Shown here one piece after another: positions 1 to 11,929 of a DNA stretch of 64,000 nt. The notes under the pieces were generated by a model. The model had not been told where the DNA came from. It saw only the letters and a program-made list of their open reading frames with translations, and did no database searches. Within the stretch, counting starts at the first letter, position 1. Each line of letters opens with the position of its first letter. A program made the position numbers and the translations under genes. This DNA comes from Stramonita haemastoma (taxonomy: Eukaryota > Mollusca > Gastropoda > Neogastropoda > Muricidae), in contig CM060344.1 of assembly GCA_030674155.1 (NCBI GenBank), positions 34,992,217 through 35,056,216 on the forward strand, written 5' to 3'.

Positions 1-734
1 TTTCAAGGTTGAATTCCTTTCACCCCTTTTGGGGCATGGAGGATAAAAAACAAACTTAACAGGAGAAAAGAAACCTTACAGCAATACATCCAAAAGTATT
101 ATCAATACCAACAGGAACTGAAAAGCAAGAATTCTTCGAAAAAATAATAAACAAACAATATAAAAGACTGACGACATTTTTCATGTACGGAAATTTCTGT
201 AAAAGACACAATATACACTGGTTAAAGGCATCAAATCAAATTTTTAAAAAATACCTGGAAATCTTATGAATTTTGACAGAGACAGGAGAACTTTTCGAGA
301 TTTACACTTCATCAACTTGCAAAAGTTATAACTGGACATACGTCCCAGCCATACAGATTGGGAGATCAGGAGACGGCCATGAATTTTTTGGCCATAATTT
401 TGATCATTCAGGGGAGATAATTGAATGCTGCTGCTGCGGCCCCCCAAGAGAGATCTGAAACTGCACATTATCTCCCTTTTTGACAACGAGAAACTACTGA
501 CTGGTGACTTTTTTTTGTTGTTGTTCCTCGGCTAGAGCTCCGAGGTTTACCACAGGTGAGATTTTGCGTTTGTTACCGTTTGTACCCACCATTAAGTAGC
601 CGCATTCCGACTTCAGGGATGGTGTCTGAACAGGACACCTGTGTGCATGTGGTTTTTGTTGTTGTTGTTGTTGTTGTTGTTTTGGGGGTGGGGGGATATT
701 AAAAGAAAAACAACAACAAAAAAAGAAAATAATT

Positions 735-1020
735 ATTGTCGTCCCTTCCTACCGGCACAAAATGGTCTACTTTTCCGAAATGCGGAATGGGTCTTTACCA
801 TGCGCGCAAGATGTTCTGCGTGCGTTCGTACACGGGCCTCGGTCTCATCATTCAGTCTCATCTGAAGGATTATTTTTTCGGGGGTGGGGGGTGGGGCAGG
901 GGGTGGAGTTGGTGCTGATGTTTACTCCAGGGTAAAATTTCCCTCAAACTGTTGCCTCCGTGGTGGTTTGATCCCGGGCCGTCAGATCAGGAGGGCAAGG
1001 CTCTAACCACTGGGCTGTCC
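735..1020 (-). mobile_element. SINE-A copy (tRNA-derived), diverged
   Basis: Matches the interspersed family seen at 25250, 33505 and 34795. Conserved blocks are CCTACCGGCACA, GCGCAAGATGTTCTGCGTGC, TCTCATCTGAAGG and a reverse-complement tRNA-like head near 970-1015 (TTTGATCCCGGG, TAACCACTGGGCTGTCC). The tRNA head faces the minus strand. The GATAATGGAATAAGCAC tail is lost or degraded. Confidence 0.75.
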
Positions 1021-1131
1021 ATGTCCCCCCTTCAGACTGGGGACTTTGATTGTCACTTGCCAAGCTTTGGATGCCCTTTTCTCTTCTTCGTTGAACGCTT
1101 CTTCTGACTGTTTCTGAAGATGTTTCCTTCA

Positions 1132-1233
1132 CACAGAAGGACACTATTCGCACAGGGACATCATCCACACAAAGACATCATTCATATAGGGACATCACTC
1201 ACACAGGGACTCCATTCACACAGGGACACCATT
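1132..1233. repeat. 16-17 bp minisatellite
   Basis: About six imperfect copies of a CACACAGGGACATCATT-like unit in a row. No splice site or exon is involved. Confidence 0.8.
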
Positions 1234-1440
<207 letters not shown>

Positions 1441-1616
1441 TTTTATTGCGCTATATCTTGTAAAAACAAATCATTCGACCAGTACAAACACACAAGCAAT
1501 CAATAACCATTTATAGTTTTAGCAAATTCGAATGAACGCACACACGCACGCACGCGCACACACACGCGCACACAATTTCTAAACGTGCTTCATTCACTGA
1601 CTCATCCTCTCTCCAG

Positions 1617-1891
1617 GAGCCGCCACCTGGTTGATGGACGCCACCTCCCAGCTTGACGTCATCACTCTCCGGAACTCCGCCATTCTGAATATTGACGTCA
1701 ACGTGGGCGTCAGTGACATCAGCACGGACAACACGTCACTGGTGTACGTCAGCGGGTCCCGAACCTTGCAGATGGGCAACACGTTTCCCGGCAACAAGTT
1801 CCTGGCCTCCTCCGCCACTCTGCAACTGCCCAGCGACTCTGACGTCACCTTGGACAGGTGGAGCTTTATCATGGGCACCCTCCACATCCAG
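1617..1891 (+). CDS. Giant gene E1
   Basis: Acceptor CTCTCCAG before 1617, donor GTAATA from 1892. The exon takes two bases of a split codon and leaves in phase 0. It encodes about 91 residues of alternating hydrophobic and polar strands (ITLRNSAILNIDVNVGVS, LASSATLQLPSDSDVTL) ending GTLHIQ. There is no glycine-rich block. This resembles the strand-rich first half of a module, before the GAGHGG part. Confidence 0.8.
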
Positions 1892-2360
1892 GTAATAATA
1901 ATATATATATATGATAATATAATAATAATAATAATAATAATAATATAATAATAATATTATATAAAAAACAATCATAATAATAATAAAACAAACAAAAATA
2001 AAACAATCAATAATAATGAATAATATACCTAATATCTTTAAAAACAAACAAACAATTAACAAAACAAGGTGATGATGATGATTCATGATGTAATAATAAT
2101 AAAATGATAATACATGGAATTATATGCTAAATATCTGTAAAAAACAAATCAAAAAAGTGGACAATCAGCTGAGAAGAATATCATATATTAAAAATTATAA
2201 ACTAACGTCGAAAACTACAAAATGTAATAGCAAAAAAACCTCGAATAACCACAGATGGACTCTTAATAGAAAAAAGTGGACATTATTGCTAAAAGCTATT
2301 TATAAGTATGATTCTATATTGTCTCAAGGAATAAATATTGTAAATATGTTCTGAAATATT
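1892..2360. repeat. AT-rich intron 1 with AAT triplets
   Basis: (AAT)n, (TA)n and AAAC-rich sequence directly downstream of the E1 donor. No coding signal. Confidence 0.7.
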
Positions 2361-3120
2361 GCGTACAAGAAATAGATAAATTATCATAAGCACGTATTGA
2401 ATATTGCACAGACAGGAAGGAATATTGATAAATACCGTTCTGAATTATTGCCTGAAGAAATGGGCGTCATTTATAAAGTATGATTCTGAAATATTCTAAA
2501 GAAATTAAATTATTCTAAAGATGATTCTGAAATATTGCCTAAAAAAAAATTATTCATAATGTATTGAAATTTCAAAGAAATGAAAATATTCATAAAGCAT
2601 GATTCAGAAATATTGCCAAAGAAAAGGGTTTTTTATAAACCATTATTATAAAATATTGCTAAAAAAAGGACGTTTTCATAAAGCATTTATAAAATATTGC
2701 CTACAAAAATGGACGTTTATTCATAAAGATGTTTTGAAATATTGCATAAGAAATGGCGTTATTCTTAAAGCACTATTGTGAAATTTGCCAAATGAAATGG
2801 TCTTTTTTAAACCACTATTTCAAAAATATTGCCAAAAGAAATAGACTTTTTATGAAGCACTGTTATGAAATATTACCTAAAGAAGTGGACAACATTCATA
2901 AAGCAAACTACTTAAGTATTTTTCATTGCTATGATAATCATCTACATTGAAAAGTCCGCTCACATAATTCATGATGTGATGATTGTTGAATGTCTCATGG
3001 CTTTAATGTTCCTTGTGTGTGAATGCTGTATTATAATTGTCAAATGTTGCATTAAAAAGATTAATAAAAAAAAAAGATATTCATAAAGCATTGTTATAAA
3101 ATATTGCTGAAGAATAAATG
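2360..3120. repeat. Degenerate minisatellite of about 45-50 bp
   Basis: More than a dozen diverged copies of a unit with ATTCATAAAGCAT, then TGAAATATTGCC, then AAAGAAATGGAC. Spacing varies by several bases. The array ends where a SINE-B fragment begins, which interrupts the repeat at about 3135. Confidence 0.8.
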
Positions 3121-3134
3121 GACCTTATTCATAA

Positions 3135-3350
3135 GGCGTTGTGCCCTTGGAAAAGGCACTTTACGGCTATTTTCTCACCCCACCCAGGTGTAAAAGGGGG
3201 TACCAACCTTGTGTTGGGGGTTAACCCTGTGATAGACTGGCGTCCTATCCAGGGGGGGGGGTCTATGACTCTCAGTCGCTTAACGCCACAGAAACCGGGA
3301 TAAGCACCTGCCTGATGAGCCTTAGGCTCGGGACAGACTTCTTTAACTTA
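3135..3350 (+). mobile_element. SINE-B copy, 5'-truncated
   Basis: Starts at GGCGTTGTGCCCTTGG and carries the full downstream body: GTGTAAAAGGGG, GATAGACTGGCGTCCTATCC, CTCAGTCGCTTAACGCCACA, GGCTCGGGACAGACTT. The tRNA head found at 28991 is missing. Repeat sequence resumes after it (CATGAAGCACTGTTCTGAAA). Confidence 0.9.
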
Positions 3351-3395
3351 ACATGAAGCACTGTTCTGAAATTTTGAACACTGCCTTACTTCCAG

Positions 3396-3603
3396 GGCAA
3401 CACCAATCTGACGGTTGGGGGCAACATGACTCTGCGACCTCAACCTCTGACCCTGCACGGCCTGACAGTGAAGGAGCGAGCAGTGGTGCACGTGCAGACC
3501 CCCTCCCCCTTCCCCCTCACCCTCTCCTCCCTCCTCATCAACGGTCACTTCACTGCTGGCCCTGTCCACCTGTCCGGACTGACCTCACTGACCACAGGGC
3601 CAG
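3396..3603 (+). CDS. Giant gene E2
   Basis: Acceptor CTTCCAG, donor GTATGT from 3604. Enters phase 0, exits with one base. Residues start GNTNLTVGGNMTLRP, with two N-x-T sequons, and continue as a proline-, threonine- and valine-rich strand region ending LTTGPG. The phase joins E1 exactly. Confidence 0.8.
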
Positions 3604-3626
3604 GTATGTATGGATATGCTACCTGT

Positions 3627-3732
3627 AGTATACAGGTGTGTGTGTGTAAGTGTGTGTCAGTCAAGTCAAGTCAAACTCTTGTGTGTGTGTGTGTGGTGTG
3701 TGTGTTGTGTGTTGTGTGTGTGTGTGTGTGTG

Positions 3733-3790
<58 letters not shown>

Positions 3791-3888
3791 TGGTGTGTGT
3801 GTGTGTTGTGGTGTGTGTGTGTGACCTTTGTGTGTGTTGTGGTGTGTGTGGTGTGTGTGTGTGTGTGTGTGTGTGCTGTGTGTGTGCT

Positions 3889-3919
<31 letters not shown>

Positions 3920-4065
3920 TCGTGTGTGTGTGTGGTGTTCGTTGTGTGTGTGTGTGTGTGTGGTGTGTGTGTGATGTGTGTGTGTGTGTGTGTTGTGTGT
4001 GTGTGCGCGCGCGTCGTGCGTGATGGTGTGTGTGCGCGCGCGCGTGCGTGATGTGTGATGTGCTG
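3627..4065. repeat. GT-rich microsatellite downstream of E2 donor
   Basis: About 430 bp of (GT)n with scattered C, A and GC runs, starting some 25 bp after the E2 donor. The coding strand is the GT strand, so the pre-mRNA is GU-rich here. Confidence 0.95.
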
Positions 4066-4212
4066 TTTTTAGGGACAGTACTTAACCAAAAAAAGTCATT
4101 TGCAATCATCGGCGCTGTTACGAAAACACTTGCATTTCATGGGGGGGGAAAAAAAAGGTAATTTTTTTTTCCTAAAAAAATGTTTCACACCCGCGCGTGT
4201 GTGTTATTCCAG

Positions 4213-5525
4213 ATCCAACGTGACCTTTGACCCCGTGACCCCACACTCACCTGGGCGGCAGCGTGGACATCCGAGGCGTGTTTCACCTGGCCACACCTGT
4301 CTCCTTCACCAACTGTTCCTCTCTTCTCATGGACGGCGGCGGCAGCCTGAGCTGGGAGGGCAACGCCACCGTCACCATCGACTGCACCAACGTCACCTCA
4401 ATGGACAGCTGACCCCGCGGCACAGTCACGTGGTCTTCGGCAGAGAGGTCAGGGACGTCACGGTGGGTCCTCAGGGCAAGGTCATCTTCCTGGCAGGGGG
4501 CCTTTGCTGACCCAGACCCTGGCCGTGTCCGGGGTACTGGAGGTCAAGAACAAGGTCAGTCTGCAGTCTCCCGTGCAGAGCCGCAAGAAGATGACCGTAC
4601 TGGTCGTCCACGGGCCTAGAGGCAAGCTTCTCCTGGACACCCACAACCTGACCAGGCTCGAACACGGAGAAGAAGTCGATGTCCTGGAAGCGGACTATTC
4701 CGAGCTCTTCACAGACGCTCTCACTGTAGGTGGAGTCTTCAGCGCTGGAAGGTTAAGGTTCGGGGAGAGACTCACCAACGTCACGGTCTCCAACGGCGGG
4801 AACTTCACGCTGGAACCCGTGAACTCTTTAGAGGTGGACTACCTGACTTCTCACGGCGTCCTGACTTCCCTGACTCCTCTGGAAGTCAAAGGGAACGCCG
4901 TGATCCGAACGCGGTCGTTGGAGGTGGGCTGAGAACGGGACCGTGACTCTGGACGCTTGGGGACAAAAAAGCGGGAGTTTTTCCTCCGGGGCTTCCTCGC
5001 TGGTGGTGGAGGTGATGAGAGTGAATGGTGTCCTGAAGGCAGGGAGACTGGGAAACCACCAGCCTCCTTTAGAACACGGCTGGAACCACCTGGAGGTGGG
5101 CCCCAAAGGACGACTGACTTTCACCCCCAACGACACTTTTTACCTCGGGTACACGGAGGTGGCCGGCTTGCTAGAGTCCCTCACCCCCTCACCATCCTCC
5201 CTCCCCCCTCCCACCCGGTCAACAGCACTCACCTGGTGGTGGGGTCTGGGGGTACCGTCAAACTGGGCGTCAGGGAAGCCTCTCTATCCGCTAACCTGAT
5301 CGTTGCGGGAGGCTGGAGGTTCAGGCCAGGGGCACGCTGGATGTCGGGTACCAGAAGCCCACCCCGGGTGGCCAGGCCGTGTCGCCCGAGGCGGTGCTGA
5401 ACGTCAGCAGGGTGGTGTGGGAGGCACGCTGAAAGGGGACAGGGTGAAGGTGGTGGCGGATGACGTCAGCGTGACGGGCCTGGTGACGGCAGCTGGGGGA
5501 GGGTACGTCAGCAATGGAGGACCGG
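4213..5525 (+). CDS. Giant gene E3, long, frame broken about seven times
   Basis: Acceptor TTATTCCAG, donor GTCAGT from 5526. Coding sequence is plain but hops between frames: SNVTFDPVTP; then GGSVDIRGVFHLATPVSF from 4254; LTPRHSHVVFGREVRDVTVG from about 4412; LLTQTLAVSGVLEVKNK from 4504 to 4929; ENGTVTLDAWGQKSGSF from 4931; STHLVVGSGGTVKLGVREAS from about 5222; LEVQARGTLDVGYQKPTP from about 5310; GTLKGDRVKVVADDVSVTG to GGYVSNGGPG. Some breaks fall in G or C runs, others do not. Each piece has the same strand-rich, N-glycosylation-rich style, so one ancestral exon is likely. Either assembly indels or gene decay could explain the breaks. Confidence 0.7.
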
Positions 5526-5584
5526 GTCAGTTGTATTCTGCCTTCTGAACCACTGGTCTTTTTTTTCTGCATGGGGGATTTTAT

Positions 5585-5850
5585 TTTATCTCCTTCTAAA
5601 TTGTCACTGCTCTCCTACATGGTGGGATTGTCCCTTCCTAATTTAGCACTGCTTTTCCTAAATTATCACTTCGTCTTCTGAATAAGTTATCACAATTCTT
5701 CCTAAATCATCACTGCTCTTCCTAAATTAGCACTGTTCTTTCCAAATTATCAGTTCTTCAACGTTATCATTGAACTTCTGGAATTTTTACTTGAACAAAG
5801 TTTTTTTTTAATCATTTTTTCCCTGAATTATCTCTGCTCTTCCTGAATAA
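5585..5850. repeat. Degenerate 20-22 bp repeat in intron 3
   Basis: Repeated TCTTCCTAAATTATCACTGC-like units, strongly diverged, followed by pyrimidine-rich sequence to about 6130. Confidence 0.65.
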
Positions 5851-6187
5851 ATGATTAATTGCTGTTCTTAATCATGCTGCCATTTTCATATTCATTATAT
5901 CATACGTCCTCCTCTCTCCTCCTCTTCCTCCTCCTCATGATCATCATCATCGACCTTTCTAGTATCACTCTCCCTTGCTGCTGTTTCTTTTCTTTAACTC
6001 CCCTTCCTTGTTTATTACTGGTCTACTCCTCTTATTCTTTCATGATTTTTTTTTTTGCTATTTTTTTTCTAATTGATCCCCATTTATTTATTGAGAACTA
6101 TATAATTTTATGTACTCCTCGTTATTCTTGTTGATACAAGACCTGGTCAACCACCGTCATAGGTCACATAATTTTAATTTTCACTGT

Positions 6188-6470
6188 TGCCAAATAGCTC
6201 AGTGGTCAGAGTGCTCGCTTTCCCCTAGCCAATGTTGAGCAGCATCGAGCATGGTTACCAATGTGGATGGGTGACCGTTTGCGCGTCTTAGTTTCAGTAC
6301 ATTCCCCCAGTTCACCCAGCTGTAAATGGTTACCTGCCTTCTTTAGGGTCAGGGAAGGTAAAGCAGCGAGGGAGAGGAGATGGGCGCCACCGCCCTCAAT
6401 ATGCTGGCCCTTAAAGAAGCTGAGGTCTCTGATGCCTCGCTCCCCTACGACCACATAGGTTATGGGATAT
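6188..6470 (+). mobile_element. SINE-C copy (tRNA box A plus 5S rRNA-like body)
   Basis: The head ATAGCTCAGTGGTCAGAG is a tRNA-type box A. It is followed by GAGCAGCATCGAGCATGGTTA and TGGATGGGTGACCG, which match the internal promoter of 5S rRNA. The body contains GTAAAGCAGCGAGGGAGAGG and ends GCCTCGCTCCCCTACGACC, ATAGGTTATGGGA. Family copies occur at 19838, 24610, 31936 and 39828. Confidence 0.85.
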
Positions 6471-6725
6471 AATAATAATATAATAATATAATAATAATAA
6501 TAATAATAATAACAACAACAACAACAACAACAACAATAATAATAATAATAATAATAATAAAATAATAATAATAATAAAAAAAAATAAATAAAAATAACGG
6601 TAATAATAATAATAACGATAATAATGATAATGATGATAATAATAATAGTAATATAATAATAATAATAATATAACAACAACAACAACAATAGTAATAATAA
6701 CAATAATAATGATAATACATGAATT
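6468..6725. repeat. AAT/AAC triplet tract
   Basis: About 250 bp of AAT, AAC, GAT triplets directly after the SINE-C tail. The SINE may have ended in such a tail (inference). Confidence 0.9.
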
Positions 6726-6835
6726 TATATAGCACTATATATTGTAAAAACAAATCAAAGGCTTGCATACCTTTACCTTTACCTTTTTTTTTTCTCACCT
6801 GTCGCTAATACTAACCGTCACCTCCTCTGACACAG

Positions 6836-7105
6836 GGGCAGGTGTGGCCAGTTCCACGGGAGCCAGTGGCGCCAGTCACGGGGGGAGGGGAGGGAGGGGG
6901 GGCACATCCTCCCCCTTCACCCTGGCCACCCGTCTCCCTACGGGTCCATCTACGAGGCGGACACCCGGGTAGCGGGGGTGGGGGGCCTGCAGGTAGCAGC
7001 GGCAGCGGCGGGAACGGGGGCAGAGGAGGGGGCTTTCTGGACCTGGTAATCACGGGTGACTTCACCGTCAACGGCTCTGTCAGAGTGGATGGGCTGGATG
7101 CCACG
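6836..7105 (+). CDS. Giant gene E4, first GASHGG and YGSIYE block
   Basis: Acceptor TGACACAG; donor GTGAGT from 7106. Entry base pair completes the Gly codon left by E3. Encodes AGVASSTGASGASHGGRGG, then YGSIYEAD, then GSGGGGPAGSSGSGG and FLDLVITGDFTVNGSVRVDG LDAT. Two frame changes are needed in the GC-rich middle, before PYGSIYE and before GSGGGG. Exit phase 0. The end of this exon is duplicated many times downstream. Confidence 0.8.
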
Positions 7106-8394
7106 GTGAGTTTATTCATTTATCCACCCATTTATTCATTGATTTATTCATTGTTTATTCATTGATTTATTTATTTTACTGTGTATCTATCTGTCAGTGT
7201 GGATGGTTTGGATGCCTCCGTGTGTTAGATAGTGAAGATTTAAAGAAAAAATTATTTATTTATTTATTTATTTATTTTTATTTATTTATTTATCTGTTTA
7301 TGTTAACGGTTCTGTCAGCGTGGATGGGCTGGATGCCTCCGTGAGTTAGATACTGAAGATTTTTGAAAATTTTATTTATCTATTTATATATTGATTCATT
7401 TATTGATTCATTTATTTATTTATTAATTCATCTATTCATCTATTTATGTTAACGGCTCTGTCAGCGTGGATGGGCTGGATGCCTCCGTGAGTTAGATGCT
7501 AGAGATTTTATTTATTTATTTATTTATCCATTGATATGTTTATTTATTTATTATTTATTTATTTATTTATTTACCTATCTATTTATGTTAACGGCTCTGT
7601 CAGCGTGGATGGGCTGGATGCCTCCGTGAGTTAGATGCTAGAGAAGAAAAACTTTATTTATTTATTTATCTGTTTATTCAATTTCTTTTTTATTTGGCTG
7701 TGTATTTATTTGTTCATGTGGATGGGATGGATGCCACCGTCAATTATATGCTGAAGTTGTTTTAAAAAAAAAAAAATTCTATTTATCTATTTTATGTTAA
7801 CGGTTCTGTTAGCGTCGATAGGCTGGATGCCACCGTGAGTTAGATACTGAAGATTTTTTAATTTAATTTATTTATTCGTTTATTGATTTATCTATTTATT
7901 CATTGACTTATTCGTGTATTCGCTGTTTACTCGTCTGTTCATTGGATAGGATGGATATTGCGGATTTTTTTCATCTATTTATTTATCTATTCATTTATGT
8001 ATTTATTCATTTATATATTTATTTATTTACCTATTATTTCTGCATTTACTTATCTGTTTATGAGAATGGGACAGATGCCACTGAGAGTTATACACTGCTT
8101 TGTTTTCTCATTCACTTATTTAAATATATACATTTATTTATTTATTTATTTATTTATTCATCATCTAGGCCTATTTATTTACTCCACTGTTTATTCTTCT
8201 GTTCACGAGGATGGGATGGGTGCCAATTTTTTAGTTAGATACTGCTTGTCTCTTGATTATTTTTTATGTCAGTCAATAAGCTAAGCTAAATAGCTAGGTT
8301 ATGGGACACCTAATTATCAGACAACCCACCTTCGCCAAATTTCCTTTTCATAGAGGACAATAACAGAGTTGAATTGTTGAATTGAATCGTTCAG
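7106..8394. repeat. Donor-edge duplications of E4 in ATTT-rich intron 4
   Basis: The last 35-40 bases of E4 with the 5' splice site recur near 7190, 7302, 7448, 7587, 7717 and 7796, with eroded copies near 7938, 8059 and 8204. Best copies read AACGGCTCTGTCAGCGTGG, then CTGGATGCCTCCGTGAGTTAG. Spacing is roughly 75-145 bp, filled with (TTTA)n. Four of the six clear copies keep GTGAGT; the copy near 7190 has GTGTGT and the one near 7717 has lost the donor. Confidence 0.9.
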
Positions 8395-8578
8395 GTCACG
8401 CATGGCGGCGGGGGCAGCGGAGGCTCACTGCGCGTGCGCTGCAGGGGTTTCACCGGAAGCGGAAGTCTGTCCAGCAATGGCGGCAAGGGGCTGGGAGGGG
8501 GAGGGGGCGGGGCGGGAGGGAGGGTGTTCGTCAACTTCACCACCGGCACCTTCAAAAGTGGACACGTCTCCGCTTACG
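8395..8578 (+). CDS. Giant gene E5, GGGGSGGS and GGRVFVNF block
   Basis: Acceptor CGTTCAG, donor GTGTGT from 8579. Phase 0 in, one base out. Encodes VTHGGGGSGGSLRVRCRG, GSGSLSSNGGKGLGGGG and AGGRVFVNFTTGTF, ending VSAYG. This is the GGSGGS-then-GGRV part of module 1. Confidence 0.9.
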
Positions 8579-8617
8579 GTGTGTGGCTGCCTGCCTTTCT
8601 TCCTTCCTTCGTGTCTG

Positions 8618-9686
<1,069 letters not shown>

Positions 9687-9784
9687 GGGGCAGCGGAGCG
9701 GAGGCAGGGGGTCCCGGACTGATCTATCTCCATGGTGACAACATCAGGAATCTGCGTGTGGACAACAACTGCCAGCAACCACAG
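9687..9784 (+). CDS. Giant gene E6, LRVDNN junction
   Basis: Acceptor TGTACCAG, donor GTCTGT from 9785. Encodes GGSGAEAGGPGLIYLHGDN and LRVDNNCQQPQ: the GGPG..Y.H end of module 1 and the VDN start of module 2. Phase 0 out. The donor is itself the first base of a long (GTCT)n run. Confidence 0.9.
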
Positions 9785-9864
<80 letters not shown>

Positions 9865-10038
9865 GTCTGTTTGTCTGTTTTTCTGTCTGTCTGTCTGTCT
9901 GTCTGTCTGTGAGACTGTCTGTCTGTCTATCTGTTTGTCTGTCTGTCCGTGAGACCGTCTGTCTGTATATCTGTCTGTCTGTATATATGTCTGTATAATA
10001 TGTCTGTCTGTCTGCCTGTCTGTCTGTTTGCCTGTATT

Positions 10039-10070
<32 letters not shown>

Positions 10071-10076
10071 TGTATG

Positions 10077-10107
<31 letters not shown>

Positions 10108-10115
10108 GAATGTAT
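9785..10115. repeat. (GTCT)n then (GTAT)n beginning at the E6 donor
   Basis: Tetranucleotide array starting exactly at the splice donor CAG|GTCTGTCTG, more than 200 bp, followed by about 80 bp of (TATG)n. Any slippage changes the +1 to +6 context only by whole tetranucleotides. Confidence 0.95.
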
Positions 10116-10135
10116 TGTGTGCTATTCATTAATTT

Positions 10136-10345
10136 TTTCATTTCGAGGATAATGGAATAAGCACTTGTGTGCTGTTTTGCACCAGTCCCCGTGTGCATGC
10201 AGTTTTGTAGAGTTTGTCATCCATTCCCACCGGCACACAATGGCCTACTCTTCCGAAAAGAGGAACTGGTCTGACCTTGTGTGCAAGGTGTTCTGCGTGT
10301 GTTCGAACACGGGACTTCGATTTAGAGTCTCATCTGAAGGACTTT
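10136..10345 (-). mobile_element. SINE-A copy, partial
   Basis: TTTCGAGGATAATGGAATAAG, CCCACCGGCACACAATGGCC, TCTCATCTGAAGGACTTTTG. Head absent beyond about 10375. Confidence 0.85.
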
Positions 10346-10544
10346 TGGGGGGGAGTGAAGTTGGCAACGTTGTTAGCTGTAGGGAAAAAATCTCCCGCCC
10401 TCCCCTATCCCCCCCAACTTTCCTTATCCACCCATTCTTCCCTACCCCCCTCCCACCCCCTGGTCTCCCAGCTTCCCTCCCTCCCCTATCCTGACAGCAC
10501 TTCCCCACGATTCTTCTATTCTCGTTCGCTTTACAGATGTGTCA

Positions 10545-10945
10545 GGGGAAAATTAAGGGCATGTCCTTTCTAGCTCCTCTCGTGAGCCGTACAGCTTGGT
10601 CTGTAGGGTTATCTCCATCGGCCACACTTTCTTCCTCAGGTCGCTGAATAGCGTATGTACACCTCTGAAGGATGTGCTCGCCTGTCTGGTTTTCTTTACC
10701 ACAGGCACACAGGGGAGAAGGGGCGAGTTTCAGCTTTGTGGATATATCTATATGGTGATTTAGTCTGTTGTGCCCAGTGCGGAGTCTTAGAATTATGACT
10801 TGATCTTCTCTTTTGAGGTGGTGGTAGTCATCCTTCTCTACTCTAGGTCGGGCCATTGATCTGATGATTGTTTTCTTTTCATGGAAGGTGATGCTGCTTT
10901 CGCACTGTTCTTTCTGTGCCCCTTGTTTTGCAAGTTCACCCCACT
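10545..10945 (-). pseudogene. Non-LTR retrotransposon ORF2, C-terminal fragment
   Basis: On the minus strand a frame reads KREDQVIILRLRTGHNRLNH, then LCACGKENQTGEHILQRC, a C-x-C...H...C cluster typical of the C-terminal region of LINE-type polyproteins after the reverse transcriptase. No reverse-transcriptase motif remains. A dead fragment in intron 6. Confidence 0.75.
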
Positions 10946-10954
10946 GATCTGATA

Positions 10955-11160
10955 TTTCCTACCTCCCTCCCTCCCTCCCTCCCTCCCTCCCTCCCTCCCT
11001 CCCTACCTACCTAACCTACCTACCTCCCTCCCTCCCTCCCTACCTCCCTCCCTCCCTCCCTCCCTCCCTCCCTTCCTACCTTCCTACCTACCTACCTACC
11101 TACCTACCTACCTACCTACCTACCTACCTACCTACCTACCTACCTACCTACCTACCCTAC
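10955..11160. repeat. (CCCT)n and (CTAC)n up to the E7 acceptor
   Basis: About 200 bp of pyrimidine-rich tetranucleotides ending 10 bases before the acceptor TGTACTTCAG. They form an unusually long polypyrimidine-like tract for E7. Confidence 0.95.
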
Positions 11161-11171
11161 CTGTACTTCAG

Positions 11172-11417
11172 GTGACGGAACACGGCGGCACGTGGGCGGA
11201 CCAGGCGGCCTACGACAGTTACCTGCAGAGCGGGGCCATAGCCTACCTGCTGCCCCCCTCCCCCTCCTTCCTCTACGACCTCACCTTCCTGGAGATCTAT
11301 GGGGGAGCCCACCTCACCTTCGCGGGCAACGGCACCAAGGTCAAGGCCGTGCAGATCGTGGGGGACGACACCGGTCACCTGCACGTGGCACCTGGCCACG
11401 TATTGGACTGGACACAG
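11172..11417 (+). CDS. Giant gene E7, LEIYGGAHL module start
   Basis: Acceptor TACTTCAG, donor GTAAGG from 11418. Phase 0 at both ends, 82 residues. Contains LTFLEIYGGAHLTFAG, equivalent to ELQIYG.AHL, and GDDTGHLHVAPGHVLDW, equivalent to GDRTG.[IV]HVGPGQ..D. Its 3' edge is duplicated three times in the next intron. Confidence 0.9.
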
Positions 11418-11467
11418 GTAAGGGAGGGAGGGAGAAGGAGAAAGATTTGATTTATTGATTTGATTTG

Positions 11468-11690
11468 ATTTGTTCTTTTATATCGAGGATAATGGAATAA
11501 GCCACTCTTGTGCTTTTTTCTTTTTACATCCAGTCCCCGTGTGTATGCATTTTTGTAAATGTTGTCATCTGTTCCTACCCGCACACGATGGCCTACTCTT
11601 ACGAAAAGCGGAACAGGATTTAACGTGTGCGCAAGATGTTCTGCGTGCGTTCGCACACGGGGCCTCGGTTTATAGTCTCATCCGAAAGAT
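11468..11690 (-). mobile_element. SINE-A copy
   Basis: TATATCGAGGATAATGGAATA, GTGCGCAAGATGTTCTGCGT, TTATAGTCTCATCCGAAAG. Headless; followed within 15 bp by a second, near-identical copy, so the pair may be a local duplication. Confidence 0.9.
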
Positions 11691-11702
11691 TTGATTTGAT
11701 TA

Positions 11703-11925
11703 GATTTATTCTTTTATATCGAGGATAATGGAATAAGCACTCTTGTGCTTTTTTTTTTTACATCCAGTCCCCGTGTGTATGCATTTTTGTAAATCTTGTC
11801 GTCTGTTCCCACCGGCACACGCTGGCCTACTCTTACGAAAACCGGAACAGGATTTAACGTGTGCGCAAGATGTTCTGCGTGCGTTTGCACACGGGGTCTC
11901 GGTTTATAGTCTCATCCGAAAGAGA
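11703..11925 (-). mobile_element. SINE-A copy, tandem partner
   Basis: Nearly the same sequence and end points as the copy at 11468, sharing the odd junction TCATCCGAAAGA. It probably arose by tandem duplication, not by independent insertion. Confidence 0.9.
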
Positions 11926-11929
11926 GGGA

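Noticed and set aside
1..600. Promoter or first exon of the giant gene
   Set aside because: E1 begins with a split codon, and no convincing start codon, signal peptide or splice donor is visible upstream.
3610..4109. Cys/Val- and His/Thr-rich frames on both strands
   Set aside because: Translation of (GT)n; the same pattern appears at every GT microsatellite in the window.
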